Of a DNA stretch of 64,000 bases, positions 35,761 through 44,492 are shown piece by piece; the stretch's first letter is position 1; each line of letters opens with the position of its first letter. This DNA is from Leeuwenhoekiella sp. MAR_2009_132 (GTDB lineage Bacteria; Bacteroidota; Bacteroidia; Flavobacteriales; Flavobacteriaceae), in NCBI RefSeq assembly GCF_000687915.1, contig NZ_JHZY01000004.1, positions 816,001 through 880,000 of the forward strand, written 5' to 3'. Made by a program: the position numbers and the translations under genes. Below the pieces are notes generated by a model. It did no database searches. It was not told the origin of the DNA and saw only the letters and a program-made list of their open reading frames with translations.

Positions 35761-35842
35761 TACGGGCGGGGAGACTCGAACTCCCACACCTCGCGGCATC
35801 AGATCCTAAGTCTGACGTGTCTACCAATTCCACCACGCCCGC
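35761..35842 (-). tRNA. tRNA-Leu (UAG anticodon)
   Basis: 82 nt. Acceptor arm GCGGGCG pairs with CGCCCGT (first pair G-U) and the discriminator is A; CCA is not encoded. Class II tRNA with a long variable arm (TGCCGCGAGGTGTG region), T-arm GGGAGTTCGAGTCTCCC, D-arm TGGTGGAATTGGTAGACAC. The anticodon loop CTTAGGA between TCAGA and TCTGA gives anticodon UAG. The 3' end faces the accessory DNA, the usual orientation for an ICE insertion site. Confidence 0.95.
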
Positions 35843-35876
35843 ATTTTAATATTTTAACACTTTATATTTCGCTATG

Positions 35877-35916
35877 TCCTAAGTCTAGCGTGTCTACCAA
35901 TTCCACCACGCCTGCA
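35877..35916 (-). repeat. Duplicated 5' half of tRNA-Leu
   Basis: 40 bp matching the 5' half of the neighbouring tRNA-Leu at 37 positions, from the acceptor 5' strand through the anticodon loop (GACTTAGGA) and then stopping. GTCCTAAG (35876-35883) and CTTAGGAC (35933-35940) form an inverted repeat around it. It is not a functional tRNA; it is a relic of insertion or recombination at the anticodon. Confidence 0.8.
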
Positions 35917-36075
35917 TACTACTTTTACCATACTTAGGACTTCAGATAAAAGCTTGCATCTTTATATCTAAAAATGCGAGTGCAAATATAGTAAAGATTT
36001 TTGATATGAAAATCATTTTTTGAGAGAAATTTCACATTCCAATTCTTATTTTTACGAGAATACGATTTTAAAACT

Positions 36076-37473
36076 ATGAAAGACACTAAGAACTACGTAG
36101 ATACCCATCAAAAACGTTTTTTAAACGAACTTATAGAATTACTAAAAATACCTTCCATTAGTGCAGATAAGGCCTATAGAGATGATGTTTTTAATACCGC
36201 AGATGCAGTTGCAGAACGCTTAAAGGAGGCAGGTTGTGATACTGTAGAGGTTTGTGAAACACCGGGATATCCCATTGTATATGGAGAAAAAATTATAGAT
36301 CGAAGCTTGCCAACAATATTAGTTTACGGGCATTACGACGTGCAACCACCAGATCCTTTAAATTTATGGGACAGCGCTCCTTTTGAGCCGGTAATCAAAA
36401 AAACAGATTTACATCCTGAAGGTGCCATCTTCGCTCGCGGCGCTTGCGACGATAAAGGCCAGATGTATATGCACGTAAAGGCGCTCGAGTATATGACTCA
36501 AAATGACGACCTACCGTGTAACGTTAAGTTTATGATTGAAGGCGAGGAAGAAGTGGGCAGTGAGAACTTAGGTTGGTTTATTTCACGCAATCAGGCAAAA
36601 CTGGCTAACGATGTGATTCTTATTTCAGATACGGGTATGATCGCAAAAGATGTTCCCAGCATAACGACAGGCTTACGCGGACTCAGCTATGTAGAAGTTG
36701 AAGTTACCGGTCCTAACCGTGATTTGCATAGCGGACTTTATGGCGGTGCCGTGGCAAACCCAATCAATGTGTTGACCAAAATGATTGCCTCACTTCACGA
36801 CGAAAACAACCACATCACCATTCCCGGTTTTTATGACGCCGTAGAAGAGCTAAGCACAGAAGAACGCGCTAAAATGGCCGAAGCTCCCTTCTCGTTAGAA
36901 AACTATCAAAAAGCACTGGACATCGATTCGGTTTATGGCGAAAAAGGATATTCTACAAATGAACGCAACAGCATACGCCCTACCCTTGATGTAAATGGAA
37001 TTTGGGGCGGTTACATTGGCGAAGGTGCAAAAACGGTTATCGCAAGCAAAGCGTATGCTAAAATAAGTATGCGACTTGTACCCGATCAAGATTGGAAGGA
37101 AATTACCCAATTGTTTAAAAATCACTTTGAAAGTATCGCACCTGCAGGTGTTCGCGTTAAAGTAACACCGCACCACGGCGGGCAGGCATATGTAACTCCC
37201 ATAGATCATATAGGCTATAAAGCAGCAGAAAAAGCCTATGAAAATACTTTTGGCAAAACGCCGATACCACAACGCAGTGGCGGTAGTATTCCTATTGTAG
37301 CTATTTTTGAAAAAGAACTCGACAGTAAAACAATTCTTATGGGATTTGGTTTAGACAGTGATGCCATACACTCGCCTAACGAACATTTTGGAGTTTGGAA
37401 TTTTCTAAAAGGAATTGAGACTATTCCGCATTTTTATCATGAGTTTACCAGGTTAAAAATCGCAGAAAAATAA
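36076..37473 (+). CDS. M20-family dipeptidase
   Basis: 465 aa zinc peptidase of the M20A/M25/M40 group. Metal and catalytic motifs are visible: VYGHYDVQPPD (about residues 92-102), RGACDDKGQ, EGEEEVGSENL with the general-base Glu, SDTG, and HSPNEHF near the end. The lid domain inserts at about 195-350 (GLRGLSYVEVEVTG, HSGLYGGAVANP). Hydrolyses dipeptides in the cytoplasm. It is the first gene of the conserved chromosome after the tRNA, and monocistronic by the terminator at 37624-37655. Confidence 0.92.
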   Translation: MKDTKNYVDTHQKRFLNELIELLKIPSISADKAYRDDVFNTADAVAERLKEAGCDTVEVCETPGYPIVYGEKIIDRSLPTILVYGHYDVQPPDPLNLWDSAPFEPVIKKTDLHPEGAIFARGACDDKGQMYMHVKALEYMTQNDDLPCNVKFMIEGEEEVGSENLGWFISRNQAKLANDVILISDTGMIAKDVPSITTGLRGLSYVEVEVTGPNRDLHSGLYGGAVANPINVLTKMIASLHDENNHITIPGFYDAVEELSTEERAKMAEAPFSLENYQKALDIDSVYGEKGYSTNERNSIRPTLDVNGIWGGYIGEGAKTVIASKAYAKISMRLVPDQDWKEITQLFKNHFESIAPAGVRVKVTPHHGGQAYVTPIDHIGYKAAEKAYENTFGKTPIPQRSGGSIPIVAIFEKELDSKTILMGFGLDSDAIHSPNEHFGVWNFLKGIETIPHFYHEFTRLKIAEK

Positions 37474-37485
37474 AGTTAAGAATAA

Positions 37486-37584
37486 GGGCGTGACCCCTCA
37501 AAAGAGCGGGGTCGGGCTTTACGCTCTATCTTTTTTTCGGCTTAAACAAGCCTCAAAAAAGGATGCCGCTGCAATCCCTCACGC
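37486..37584 (-). ncRNA. Structured intergenic element, flavo-1-like, copy 1
   Basis: Read on the minus strand it starts GCGTGAGGGATTG, has TTTTTT-GAGGCTTG...AAGCC-GAAAAAAAG, then GCGTAAAGCCCG, and closes with a GACCCC/GGGGTC stem. The same order appears at 39214-39300. Layout and Flavobacteria context resemble the candidate flavo-1 RNA; I could not run a covariance search. Confidence 0.45.
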
Positions 37585-37623
37585 AGGTGTTGTACTTATC
37601 AATTACCACTATTTTAAATAAAC

Positions 37624-37655
37624 AAAACCCATAGCGCATTGCGGCTATGGGTTTT
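37624..37655. terminator. Bidirectional terminator
   Basis: AAAACCCATAGC (37624-37635) and GCTATGGGTTTT (37644-37655) form a perfect 12-bp stem between the convergent dipeptidase and DUF1206 genes, with T runs on both strands. Confidence 0.9.
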
Positions 37656-37679
37656 TAAATTTTATCGATTAAGGCTTAA

Positions 37680-38456
37680 TTAATTGAGTTTAATTTGAGC
37701 ATACCTCGCCTGAATAAACATAAATACAGCGTAAGCGACAAGTCCCAGCGCTACAACACCCATAGCTACAGCGCCTAGAGTGTCTTGTAAAAAGTCAAAA
37801 GCAGCAACTTTTCCTCCAGATGAGCCTCCACTGCCTATAGCCACTTTAAACAATAAAAAAGCTACAATGCCTGAAACAATACCTCTGGCAGTAAATCCTA
37901 TTTCCCCAGCTCTAATTAATACTTTCTTTCCTTTTGGCCCCAGATTACTTTCATTCACATCATCTCTAAACTTCCCCGAATAGGCTTTATACGTTTGAAA
38001 AATTGCTTTCCCCGCAATACACAAGGCTACAAAACCTAACAAATAAGGTCCGTAGGACTTTGACATTAGTGTTGATATCATAGAATCACTTCCAGAACCC
38101 GAACTGCCCGCAACAACCATCTTAACTGCCGTAAAACCTAGAGCTCCATAAAATATACCGCTTATAATATAACCTGAACGTTTTACAAAACCTTTCCATT
38201 CGCTCCAGGAATCCCCACTACCTTTTAATGCTTCATACCATCTATAAAAGGTATAACCAAACAAGCCCAGGGCCAAAACGATAAGCAATACTTTACCAAA
38301 GGGTTGCTCCCTTAAAAATTGCAACGCATTTTGTTGTCCGCTTTTTGAACCTCCCAGATTAAAAGCTGCCATCGCTGTAAGCATACCTATTATAGCATAT
38401 ACCATACCTTTCGCTACCATGCCAAACCGGGCTAGTTTTTCCTTTTTAGAATTCAT
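37680..38456 (-). CDS. DUF1206 membrane protein
   Basis: 258 aa, six transmembrane helices arranged as three repeats of about 80 residues. Each repeat has the family signature (ARFGMVAKGMVYAIIGMLTAM, KRSGYIISGIFYGALGFTAV and IRAGEIGFTARGIVSGIVAFLL), followed by a Gly/Ser-rich loop. The function of DUF1206 is not known; it is common in Bacteroidota. Single-gene transcript by context. Confidence 0.88.
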   Translation of the reverse strand: MNSKKEKLARFGMVAKGMVYAIIGMLTAMAAFNLGGSKSGQQNALQFLREQPFGKVLLIVLALGLFGYTFYRWYEALKGSGDSWSEWKGFVKRSGYIISGIFYGALGFTAVKMVVAGSSGSGSDSMISTLMSKSYGPYLLGFVALCIAGKAIFQTYKAYSGKFRDDVNESNLGPKGKKVLIRAGEIGFTARGIVSGIVAFLLFKVAIGSGGSSGGKVAAFDFLQDTLGAVAMGVVALGLVAYAVFMFIQARYAQIKLN

Positions 38457-38552
38457 TATTGAGTTAATTGGTTAGTTTCTGAAAAAGTAGAAATAACCGC
38501 TGCTTATTACTCCCAACTAGATGTTATATTAAACTAAAGGCTTTATTAAAAA

Positions 38553-39131
38553 TTAAATTTTCTTCACGTAGTCTGTAATCAAAACAATCTGCTGGCCGTC
38601 TACTTTTCCTTCTATGTATTTATCATTCTCGTGATCAAGCGAAATACGTCTCACGGCAGTACCCTGTTTAGCAACCATACTGCTGCCTTTTACCTTTAGA
38701 TCTTTGATTAAAACAACCGAGTCGCCAGCCTCCAGAATAACCCCATTACTATCGCGGTGTATTAGTCCTTTTGAAGAATCATCTGCAATACCGGCCTTTG
38801 CCCACTCTTTAACATCGTCTTCCATATACATCATATCAAGCAGGTCTTGAGGCCAACCCTGCCCTTTTAGTTGATTAAGCATACGGTAGGCAACCACCTG
38901 TACAGCAGGAACCTGGCTCCACATACTGTCATTAAGACAACGCCAGTGATTGGCTTCTACTAGTTCTGCATCGTGCAATTGTGTTCTGCAGGTTCCGCAG
39001 GCAAAAATATGTGTGTCTGCTGTTGCATTATCTGGAGAATCAGGAACTGCGTATATATCTAAATCGGTCGTACTGCTGCATAATTCGCATACATTACCAC
39101 TACGATCTCTTAAGTCTTGTTCTAGGCTCAT
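38553..39131 (-). CDS. phnA: PhnA-like zinc-ribbon protein
   Basis: 192 aa. N-terminal zinc ribbon with two cysteine pairs (CELC at about 15-18 and CGTC at about 46-49) and the C-terminal PhnA/YjdM domain (DSNGVILEAGDSVVLIKDLKVKGSS...GQQIVLITDYVKKI). Despite the name, the family is not needed for phosphonate breakdown in E. coli and its role remains unclear. Divergent from the BlaI-like gene. Confidence 0.88.
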   Translation of the reverse strand: MSLEQDLRDRSGNVCELCSSTTDLDIYAVPDSPDNATADTHIFACGTCRTQLHDAELVEANHWRCLNDSMWSQVPAVQVVAYRMLNQLKGQGWPQDLLDMMYMEDDVKEWAKAGIADDSSKGLIHRDSNGVILEAGDSVVLIKDLKVKGSSMVAKQGTAVRRISLDHENDKYIEGKVDGQQIVLITDYVKKI

Positions 39132-39213
39132 TAGTTATAAATTTATTTAGAACGTAAAGATAGGTTTATTGATTAGGTATAATCACTTAAGTAAAAATTT
39201 GCATAAATAGGTC

Positions 39214-39300
39214 TGCGATAGGGATTGAGGCTTTGTTGAAGCTCTTTTTGCCTTTTGCAAAAAAGCGACTGCCGAAAGCCCGGTTTTATTCGGGCTTTTT
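39214..39300 (+). ncRNA. Structured intergenic element, flavo-1-like, copy 2
   Basis: Starts GCGATAGGGATTG, continues TTTTT-GCCTTTTGC-AAAAAA hairpin, then CGAAAGCCCGG TTTTATT CGGGCTTTTT, a stem ending in a T run that would serve as its own terminator. It matches the order of blocks of the copy at 37486-37584 on the opposite strand. It lies between two divergent genes, where a terminator makes sense only for an RNA starting here. Confidence 0.5.
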
Positions 39301-39347
39301 CTGGCCCGTATAAAAATTGCCAAAAATTAAATATAAAAAAGTTTTGC

Positions 39348-39408
39348 TCTACGCTTGTAGAATTAAAATTTATTTCTACATTTGTAGAACACACTCTTAA
39401 TTTGTAGA
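39348..39408 (+). promoter_or_regulatory. blaI promoter with three BlaI-type operators
   Basis: TTG (39355-39357), 19 bp, TACATTTG (39377-39384) is an exact flavobacterial promoter. Three dyads overlap or follow it: TCTACGCTTGTAGA (39348-39361), TCTACATTTGTAGA (39375-39388) and TCTTAATTTGTAGA (39395-39408), the TACA/TGTA type bound by BlaI/MecI repressors. The last ends 2 bp before the start codon. Autorepression is expected. Confidence 0.8.
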
Positions 39409-39410
39409 AT

Positions 39411-39782
39411 ATGACACTTTCTAATGCCGAAGAACAACTAATGCAACTGCTCTGGAAACAGGAAAAAGCGTTTATGAAAGATCTTATAGATGCGTATCCT
39501 GATCCTAAGCCAGCGACCACTACAATCGCCACGCTATTGAAACGGATGCAAGACAAGAATTTTGTTGACTATGTGCAGTACGGGCGGTCACGAGAATATT
39601 TTCCGCTAGTGCGCAAAAAAGATTATTTCTCAAAACAAGTAAATGGGATGATTAAAAATTTCTTCAATGACTCTGCCGCGCAGTTTGCTTCGTTTTTTAC
39701 AAAAGAAACCGATTTATCACAACAAGAGCTAGAAGATCTTAAAAAACTGATTGATGAACGTCTAAAAACAGAGAAAAAATGA
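39411..39782 (+). CDS. blaI: BlaI/MecI/CopY-family repressor
   Basis: 123 aa: winged helix (residues 1-75; LSNAEEQLMQLLWKQEKAFMKDLIDAYPDPKPATTTIATLLKRMQDKNFVDYVQYGR) and a C-terminal dimerisation part (FFNDSAAQFASFFTKETDLSQQELEDLKKLIDE). It represses genes by binding TACA/TGTA dyads, three of which lie upstream. Its stop overlaps the start of the BlaR1-like gene by 4 bp. In Bacteroidota such pairs often answer to signals other than beta-lactams; no beta-lactamase gene is nearby. Confidence 0.92.
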   Translation: MTLSNAEEQLMQLLWKQEKAFMKDLIDAYPDPKPATTTIATLLKRMQDKNFVDYVQYGRSREYFPLVRKKDYFSKQVNGMIKNFFNDSAAQFASFFTKETDLSQQELEDLKKLIDERLKTEKK

Positions 39783-41608
39783 TAGCCTATATTTTAAAGT
39801 CGGTATTGTGTTTAATGATTCTTTGGGGCTTTTACAAAATCACTCTCGAGCAACAAGCTGCACACCAGTTTAAACGTTTTTATTTATTAGGAAGTCTGGT
39901 TTTAGCGTTTGCTCTGCCCTTGGTCACCTTGAGCTATTCTGTAGCAGTTGAACCGCAACCGGCAGCTGAGCAGGTCGCATTTGATACAATTGCAGTTACA
40001 AACGAAGTTAATACATCGATTGAAGAAACTATACATTGGACACCTATACTAATAGGCTCGATTTACGCATCAGGCGTATTGCTTTTTGGCTTTAGATTCT
40101 TACGTAATCTATATCGCCTACGCAAAAAAGTAACTCACAATGAGCGCGTAAAATCTAAATCGCATATAAATGTGCTCCTTCTTGAAAAGATAGTCCCACA
40201 CTCATTTTTAAACTATATTTTCTTGCCCAAAAATGACTTTAAAAATAATGCGATCGCTCCAGAAGTTATGGCGCACGAGCAGGCACACGTAAGTCAAAAA
40301 CACAGTTGGGACATTCTCTTTATTGAGGTTTTACAGGTGGTATTTTGGTTTAATCCGCTGTTGATTTTACTTAAAAAAAGCATTGCATTAAATCACGAGT
40401 TTCTAGCCGATAGCGCTGCGCTATCCCAAAATAAAAATGTAGAAAATTATACTAATCTTTTATTCACCTATTCGGGTAGTAGTCATCATACCGCGTTATC
40501 AAGCCCGATTAATTATTCATTAACTAAAAAACGAATCATTATGTTATCAAAAACCCGTTCGGTCAAAAAAATGGCCACCCGTCTTGCACTTTTAGTGCCC
40601 GTCCTCGCCTGCTGTATCTATCTTTTTAATCAGGAAATTGTGGCCAAGCCTGTTTACTTAAATTTAGATAAGCAAACAGATTCATTGAATACACAGACAA
40701 ATTCTGATTCATTAGCTTTAGAATATTACAAAGCCTCTTCTAAAAAACAAGTGTTACTTGATATAGTTCGACACCAGGAGTACCCCACATTAAAAATACG
40801 TGTTGAAGATGAATCGGTATGGGTAAATGGGGAGTCTACCTCCATAGAAAATTTTGCTCAAACGATTAACGAGATTACTAAAGACTGGAGCAAAAGTGAT
40901 ATGATGAATTATTCACTACAACTCAAATCTCAAAACGGTGTAGATAAATTTGTAGGGAAACTTACTGGTGAATTCAGAAAGACCAATCTTTATAAAACCA
41001 ATCCTTCACGACAATTAATTCCACCTCCACCACCGCCAGCTCCAGAAGTACCTCAGGGTCAACTTCCGCCGCCACCGCCACCGCCAGAAGATCCTGCTAC
41101 ATTTACTAATGACAAATACAATATTTTAAATATAAAATTATCAAATACAGAGGCTATTGAAATTGAGGGCCAACAAACCACCATTTCTAAAGCAAAAGAT
41201 TTTATTAAAAGTAATTTCAAAGACTGGACTAAGGACACGAAAGAGAAACCGCGTGGCGTACTATTTTATTTACCAGAGGATGTTTCAGAAAGTCAGGCTC
41301 ATAAAGTATTGAGAGAGATTGAGGATTATAAAATTAATGGATTTACTCTAAAAAAAGAAAAATCTAAGTCACCTGTTCCTCCGAAAGTGGAGAAACCTAC
41401 TCAAGAACAAACACCTTTAGCGATGATTAATACGCTAAAAGAAAATAACGGAACCGCCTATTATAATGGAAAACAAATCAGTTATGACAATGCTTTAGCC
41501 CTATTAATAGGAAATGAAGAAAAAACCAAACAAAAATCGGGTTTACAGATCCTTTACACTGAAAATACCGGCAAGGGAAAACCGATGCTTTTAATTACAA
41601 ACAATTAA
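39779..41608 (+). CDS. BlaR1-like M56 membrane metallopeptidase
   Basis: 609 aa. N-terminal transmembrane helices (about residues 5-20, 35-55, 88-108), the gluzincin motif HEQAH (166-170) with LNHEFLADSAA (about 205-213) supplying the third ligand, then a transmembrane segment at about 268-285 and an extracytoplasmic part with two proline-rich runs (PPPPPPAP, PPPPPPP). No penicillin-binding sensor domain of the staphylococcal BlaR1 type is visible, so the signal sensed is unknown. On activation it would cleave the BlaI-like repressor encoded just upstream. Family firm, signal unknown. Confidence 0.88.
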   Translation: MIAYILKSVLCLMILWGFYKITLEQQAAHQFKRFYLLGSLVLAFALPLVTLSYSVAVEPQPAAEQVAFDTIAVTNEVNTSIEETIHWTPILIGSIYASGVLLFGFRFLRNLYRLRKKVTHNERVKSKSHINVLLLEKIVPHSFLNYIFLPKNDFKNNAIAPEVMAHEQAHVSQKHSWDILFIEVLQVVFWFNPLLILLKKSIALNHEFLADSAALSQNKNVENYTNLLFTYSGSSHHTALSSPINYSLTKKRIIMLSKTRSVKKMATRLALLVPVLACCIYLFNQEIVAKPVYLNLDKQTDSLNTQTNSDSLALEYYKASSKKQVLLDIVRHQEYPTLKIRVEDESVWVNGESTSIENFAQTINEITKDWSKSDMMNYSLQLKSQNGVDKFVGKLTGEFRKTNLYKTNPSRQLIPPPPPPAPEVPQGQLPPPPPPPEDPATFTNDKYNILNIKLSNTEAIEIEGQQTTISKAKDFIKSNFKDWTKDTKEKPRGVLFYLPEDVSESQAHKVLREIEDYKINGFTLKKEKSKSPVPPKVEKPTQEQTPLAMINTLKENNGTAYYNGKQISYDNALALLIGNEEKTKQKSGLQILYTENTGKGKPMLLITNN

Positions 41609-41612
41609 ATAG

Positions 41613-41652
41613 AAAAGGGTAAAATAGGCTTAAATCTTATTTTACCCTTTTT
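41613..41652. terminator. Bidirectional terminator
   Basis: AAAAGGGTAAAATA and TATTTTACCCTTTTT form a long stem between the convergent BlaR1-like and surface-protein genes. Confidence 0.9.
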
Positions 41653-41660
41653 CTTTAACC

Positions 41661-43091
41661 CTACTTAATAGAAACGTTTTCTGAGAAAACAATTAAATCA
41701 TCACTACCAGCACCAGTAAGTCTTCGTACAAAGACCTCGATATAATCATTAGCCTCTAAGTTAATTACACTAGCTAAACTTACATTCTGTATTTGTGTGT
41801 TGCTGTCAATATAAACAACTGCATTAGATTCTGTTATTACAGTTCCGTTTTTAGCGAATAAAAAAGCATAAAAATTATCTGCAGCACCTGTAACACGTAC
41901 AGACAGTGATGCTGTTAATTGAAAATTACGACCTTTTCTTCCGGTATATGTAAGACGATTGTCACCTCCACTAGCTGTAAACCTAAAAAGGTTTTGAGCA
42001 GCAAAAGCACCGTTTCCCTGTATTTCTACAGCAGTACCATTAGATATAGACTGTGTAAATCCAGTAGTTAAACCACTCGTGGAATAAAAATTAGCTGATG
42101 CATTGCCATCTGTTTCAACAGGTATTCCTTCACAATTTACATCCCATTTTATGGAAAAGTTATATCCGGGAAATGTATTTGCAGCTGTATAACCATTTAC
42201 TAAAGTCCCAGCCCCTACAAAACTCAAACCACTTAATAAACCCGAATTAACAATTGTAGGATTAGAACTTACATTTAATCCGATCTCTCCGGCATCTGCA
42301 ACTATACGCCCATTTGCCATTTGCAGGTTGTCGAATGTCCCTGTTAAGGTCATAAATGTTCCTTGATTAGTATCTGTCCAGAATGTATTACTCATAAAAA
42401 ACGATTCTATACCCGATACTGTAAAACCGGTAGTATTATTAACATATTGAGAAACATTAAAAAATACCAGATTCAATCCGGTTAATGTTCCTAACGATGA
42501 TGCCCCAGAAAATATAGTGTTGTTTACTACAAGATTTCCTCCGGTTAAATTAAAGACCGTATTACTTCCTCCACTAATTGTAATATTTCGAATACTACCT
42601 CCGCCACTACCATTAAATAGCGAACCTCCTGATGCATTTACTAGAATATCGCTTCCAGAATCTACTCCTTCTACATATGCACCATTTAAGTTAATAGGGA
42701 AATTAATAGGTATGATTCCGTTGATCTCATATAAAAAATTGGTGTTTAGTAAATACTGAGTTCCTCCACCTGCTGCAAGTTCGTCAGACAAATCTGCAAC
42801 ACTTTTAACCAATTTGTAATTATCTCTTTTGACTGCACCGGCAAGCTCTACCCAAATGGTTCCGTCGTTATAATAATAACTATTTGTTTCAGAATTAAAA
42901 ATCGTAAGACCCTTTACAGGCGAGGCTATAGAGTTCATTTGTGCTGTAGTCATTCGAGGCAGCAGCACACCACGTGTCGATGAAGTAACATCAAGTATAC
43001 TTGAAGCATCTGGAGATGTTATTCCTATGCCTACCTGTGCAAAAACCATAGCAGGTAATATAAATAATAAGAAGCGTAGATTTTTAAGCAT
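41661..43091 (-). CDS. Exported beta-rich surface protein, function unknown
   Basis: 476 aa. Signal peptide (residues 1-18, ...PAMVFAQ), then VGIGITSPDASSILDVTSSTRGVLLPRMTTAQM, an N-terminal module shared by many exported flavobacterial proteins and phage tail-fibre-like proteins. The middle (about 130-320) is Gly/Asn/Ser-rich with repeated NxT/GGS beta strands, suggesting a right-handed beta-helix. The C-terminal 150 residues form a jelly-roll-like region. No Por/T9SS-type sorting tail is obvious. A cell-surface or adhesin-like role is inferred. Confidence 0.7.
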   Translation of the reverse strand: MLKNLRFLLFILPAMVFAQVGIGITSPDASSILDVTSSTRGVLLPRMTTAQMNSIASPVKGLTIFNSETNSYYYNDGTIWVELAGAVKRDNYKLVKSVADLSDELAAGGGTQYLLNTNFLYEINGIIPINFPINLNGAYVEGVDSGSDILVNASGGSLFNGSGGGSIRNITISGGSNTVFNLTGGNLVVNNTIFSGASSLGTLTGLNLVFFNVSQYVNNTTGFTVSGIESFFMSNTFWTDTNQGTFMTLTGTFDNLQMANGRIVADAGEIGLNVSSNPTIVNSGLLSGLSFVGAGTLVNGYTAANTFPGYNFSIKWDVNCEGIPVETDGNASANFYSTSGLTTGFTQSISNGTAVEIQGNGAFAAQNLFRFTASGGDNRLTYTGRKGRNFQLTASLSVRVTGAADNFYAFLFAKNGTVITESNAVVYIDSNTQIQNVSLASVINLEANDYIEVFVRRLTGAGSDDLIVFSENVSIK

Positions 43092-43299
43092 AAAATAGGG
43101 ATTTCAAACATTAATTGCGTGTAAAATTACTGTCAATTACTGCCCAATTACACATATTAACGATGATTAACCCTTTATTTGCGGTAGATGGTATATTTAT
43201 ACAAGTTAAATAGTACAAAAACTACAACGGTGTATAAACTACACTATACTAAATTATTCTATATTACGTTCTATTAAAATTCATCAAATCAAAATACCT

Positions 43300-44400
43300 A
43301 TGTTAAAAAAGTTTTTTATTCTTTGTTCTGGAGCAGATCACGCCCTTTTAGAAAGCTGTGCTCCCGGTGAGCAAAATAAATATGCAGGTATAGGTGCTAC
43401 TGTTTTTTTTACCGCACTTATGGCATTTGTAGCTTCAGCCTATGCATTATTTACCGTTTTTGATTCTATTCCTATAGCTGTAGGATTAGGTTTTATTTGG
43501 GGACTATTAATTTTTAATCTTGACCGTTTTATCGTTTCTACAATTAAAAAGCGAGAAAACTTTTTAGACGAATTTTTACAGGCATTACCCCGCCTTATTC
43601 TCGCGCTCATAATCGCAATAGTCATTTCAAAACCACTCGAATTAAAGATTTTTGAAAAAGAAATTGATCGGGTTCTTTTAGAACAAAAAAATGATTTAAC
43701 CCTGGCTAATCAGGTTCAAATTGCAGATCAATTTACCCCTGCACTAGCCTTATTAGATGCTGAAATTACCGAACTAAAAAATGCGATTACTACAAAAGAA
43801 GCCGAAGTAAATACTCTTTACAATACGTATATCGCAGAAGCGGAGGGAACCTCAGGAACAAACCGCCTGGGAAAAGGGCCGGTTTACAAAGAAAAAAGAG
43901 AGAAACACGATGCCGCTTTAGCTGAATTAGCAAAACTTAAAGAAACTAATCCTGAGAAAATAGCTGCACTTGAAGTTGAGAAAGATAAAATCACTACAAC
44001 TTATGATACCCGTGTTGCTGAAACACAACCTATCATTGATAATTTTGACGGTTTAATGGCGCGTATTGAAGCTTTAGAAGAGTTACCCTGGATTCCCTCT
44101 TTCTTTATCTTTCTACTCTTTCTAGCCATTGAAACGACTCCTATTTTTGCTAAGTTAATCTCACCAAAAGGAGAATACGATTTAAAATTGGCAGACGCCG
44201 AAGGCGAACTCAAAGCCTGGGTGACTCAAAAAGCGAATCAGCGTAAAAATTTAATTGACGCAGATAATGTGGTCAACGATAAAGTATATGGTGATCTGGC
44301 ACAGGAAGAAGAACTTTACAATTACAAAAAGAAAATGGCCCGCGACCTGATGCAAAAACAACAGGATGCCTTTTATAAAAGACAGAGTAAACTCTTGTAA
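43300..44400 (+). CDS. DUF4407 membrane protein
   Basis: 366 aa. Two N-terminal helices (about residues 28-50 and 55-75) and a third at 95-112, a long charged coiled-coil region (about 115-250), then a fourth helix (about 262-285: IPSFFIFLLFLAIETTPIFAKL) and a charged cytoplasmic tail. This is the DUF4407 arrangement. Role unknown; no partner genes adjacent. Confidence 0.85.
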   Translation: MLKKFFILCSGADHALLESCAPGEQNKYAGIGATVFFTALMAFVASAYALFTVFDSIPIAVGLGFIWGLLIFNLDRFIVSTIKKRENFLDEFLQALPRLILALIIAIVISKPLELKIFEKEIDRVLLEQKNDLTLANQVQIADQFTPALALLDAEITELKNAITTKEAEVNTLYNTYIAEAEGTSGTNRLGKGPVYKEKREKHDAALAELAKLKETNPEKIAALEVEKDKITTTYDTRVAETQPIIDNFDGLMARIEALEELPWIPSFFIFLLFLAIETTPIFAKLISPKGEYDLKLADAEGELKAWVTQKANQRKNLIDADNVVNDKVYGDLAQEEELYNYKKKMARDLMQKQQDAFYKRQSKLL

Positions 44401-44417
44401 ATAAAATCTCTCAATCT

Positions 44418-44453
44418 CCCTTCTCTACCGCTAACTAATAGGGAAGAGAAGGG
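44418..44453. other. Hairpin between convergent genes
   Basis: CCCTTCTCT (44418-44426) pairs with AGAGAAGGG (44445-44453). It lies between the DUF4407 gene and the convergent oxidoreductase gene; no long T run, so its strength as a terminator is uncertain. Confidence 0.5.
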
Positions 44454-44492
44454 CTGGTTATGAGGCTGTTTTATTTATCTAAGCTGCAAGCT

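Noticed and set aside
35877..35916. Second tRNA-Leu gene
   Set aside because: Only the 5' half is present; no T-arm or acceptor 3' strand can be found.
39173..39556. 127-aa minus-strand frame over the blaI start
   Set aside because: Antisense to blaI and to the structured RNA element; composition not protein-like.
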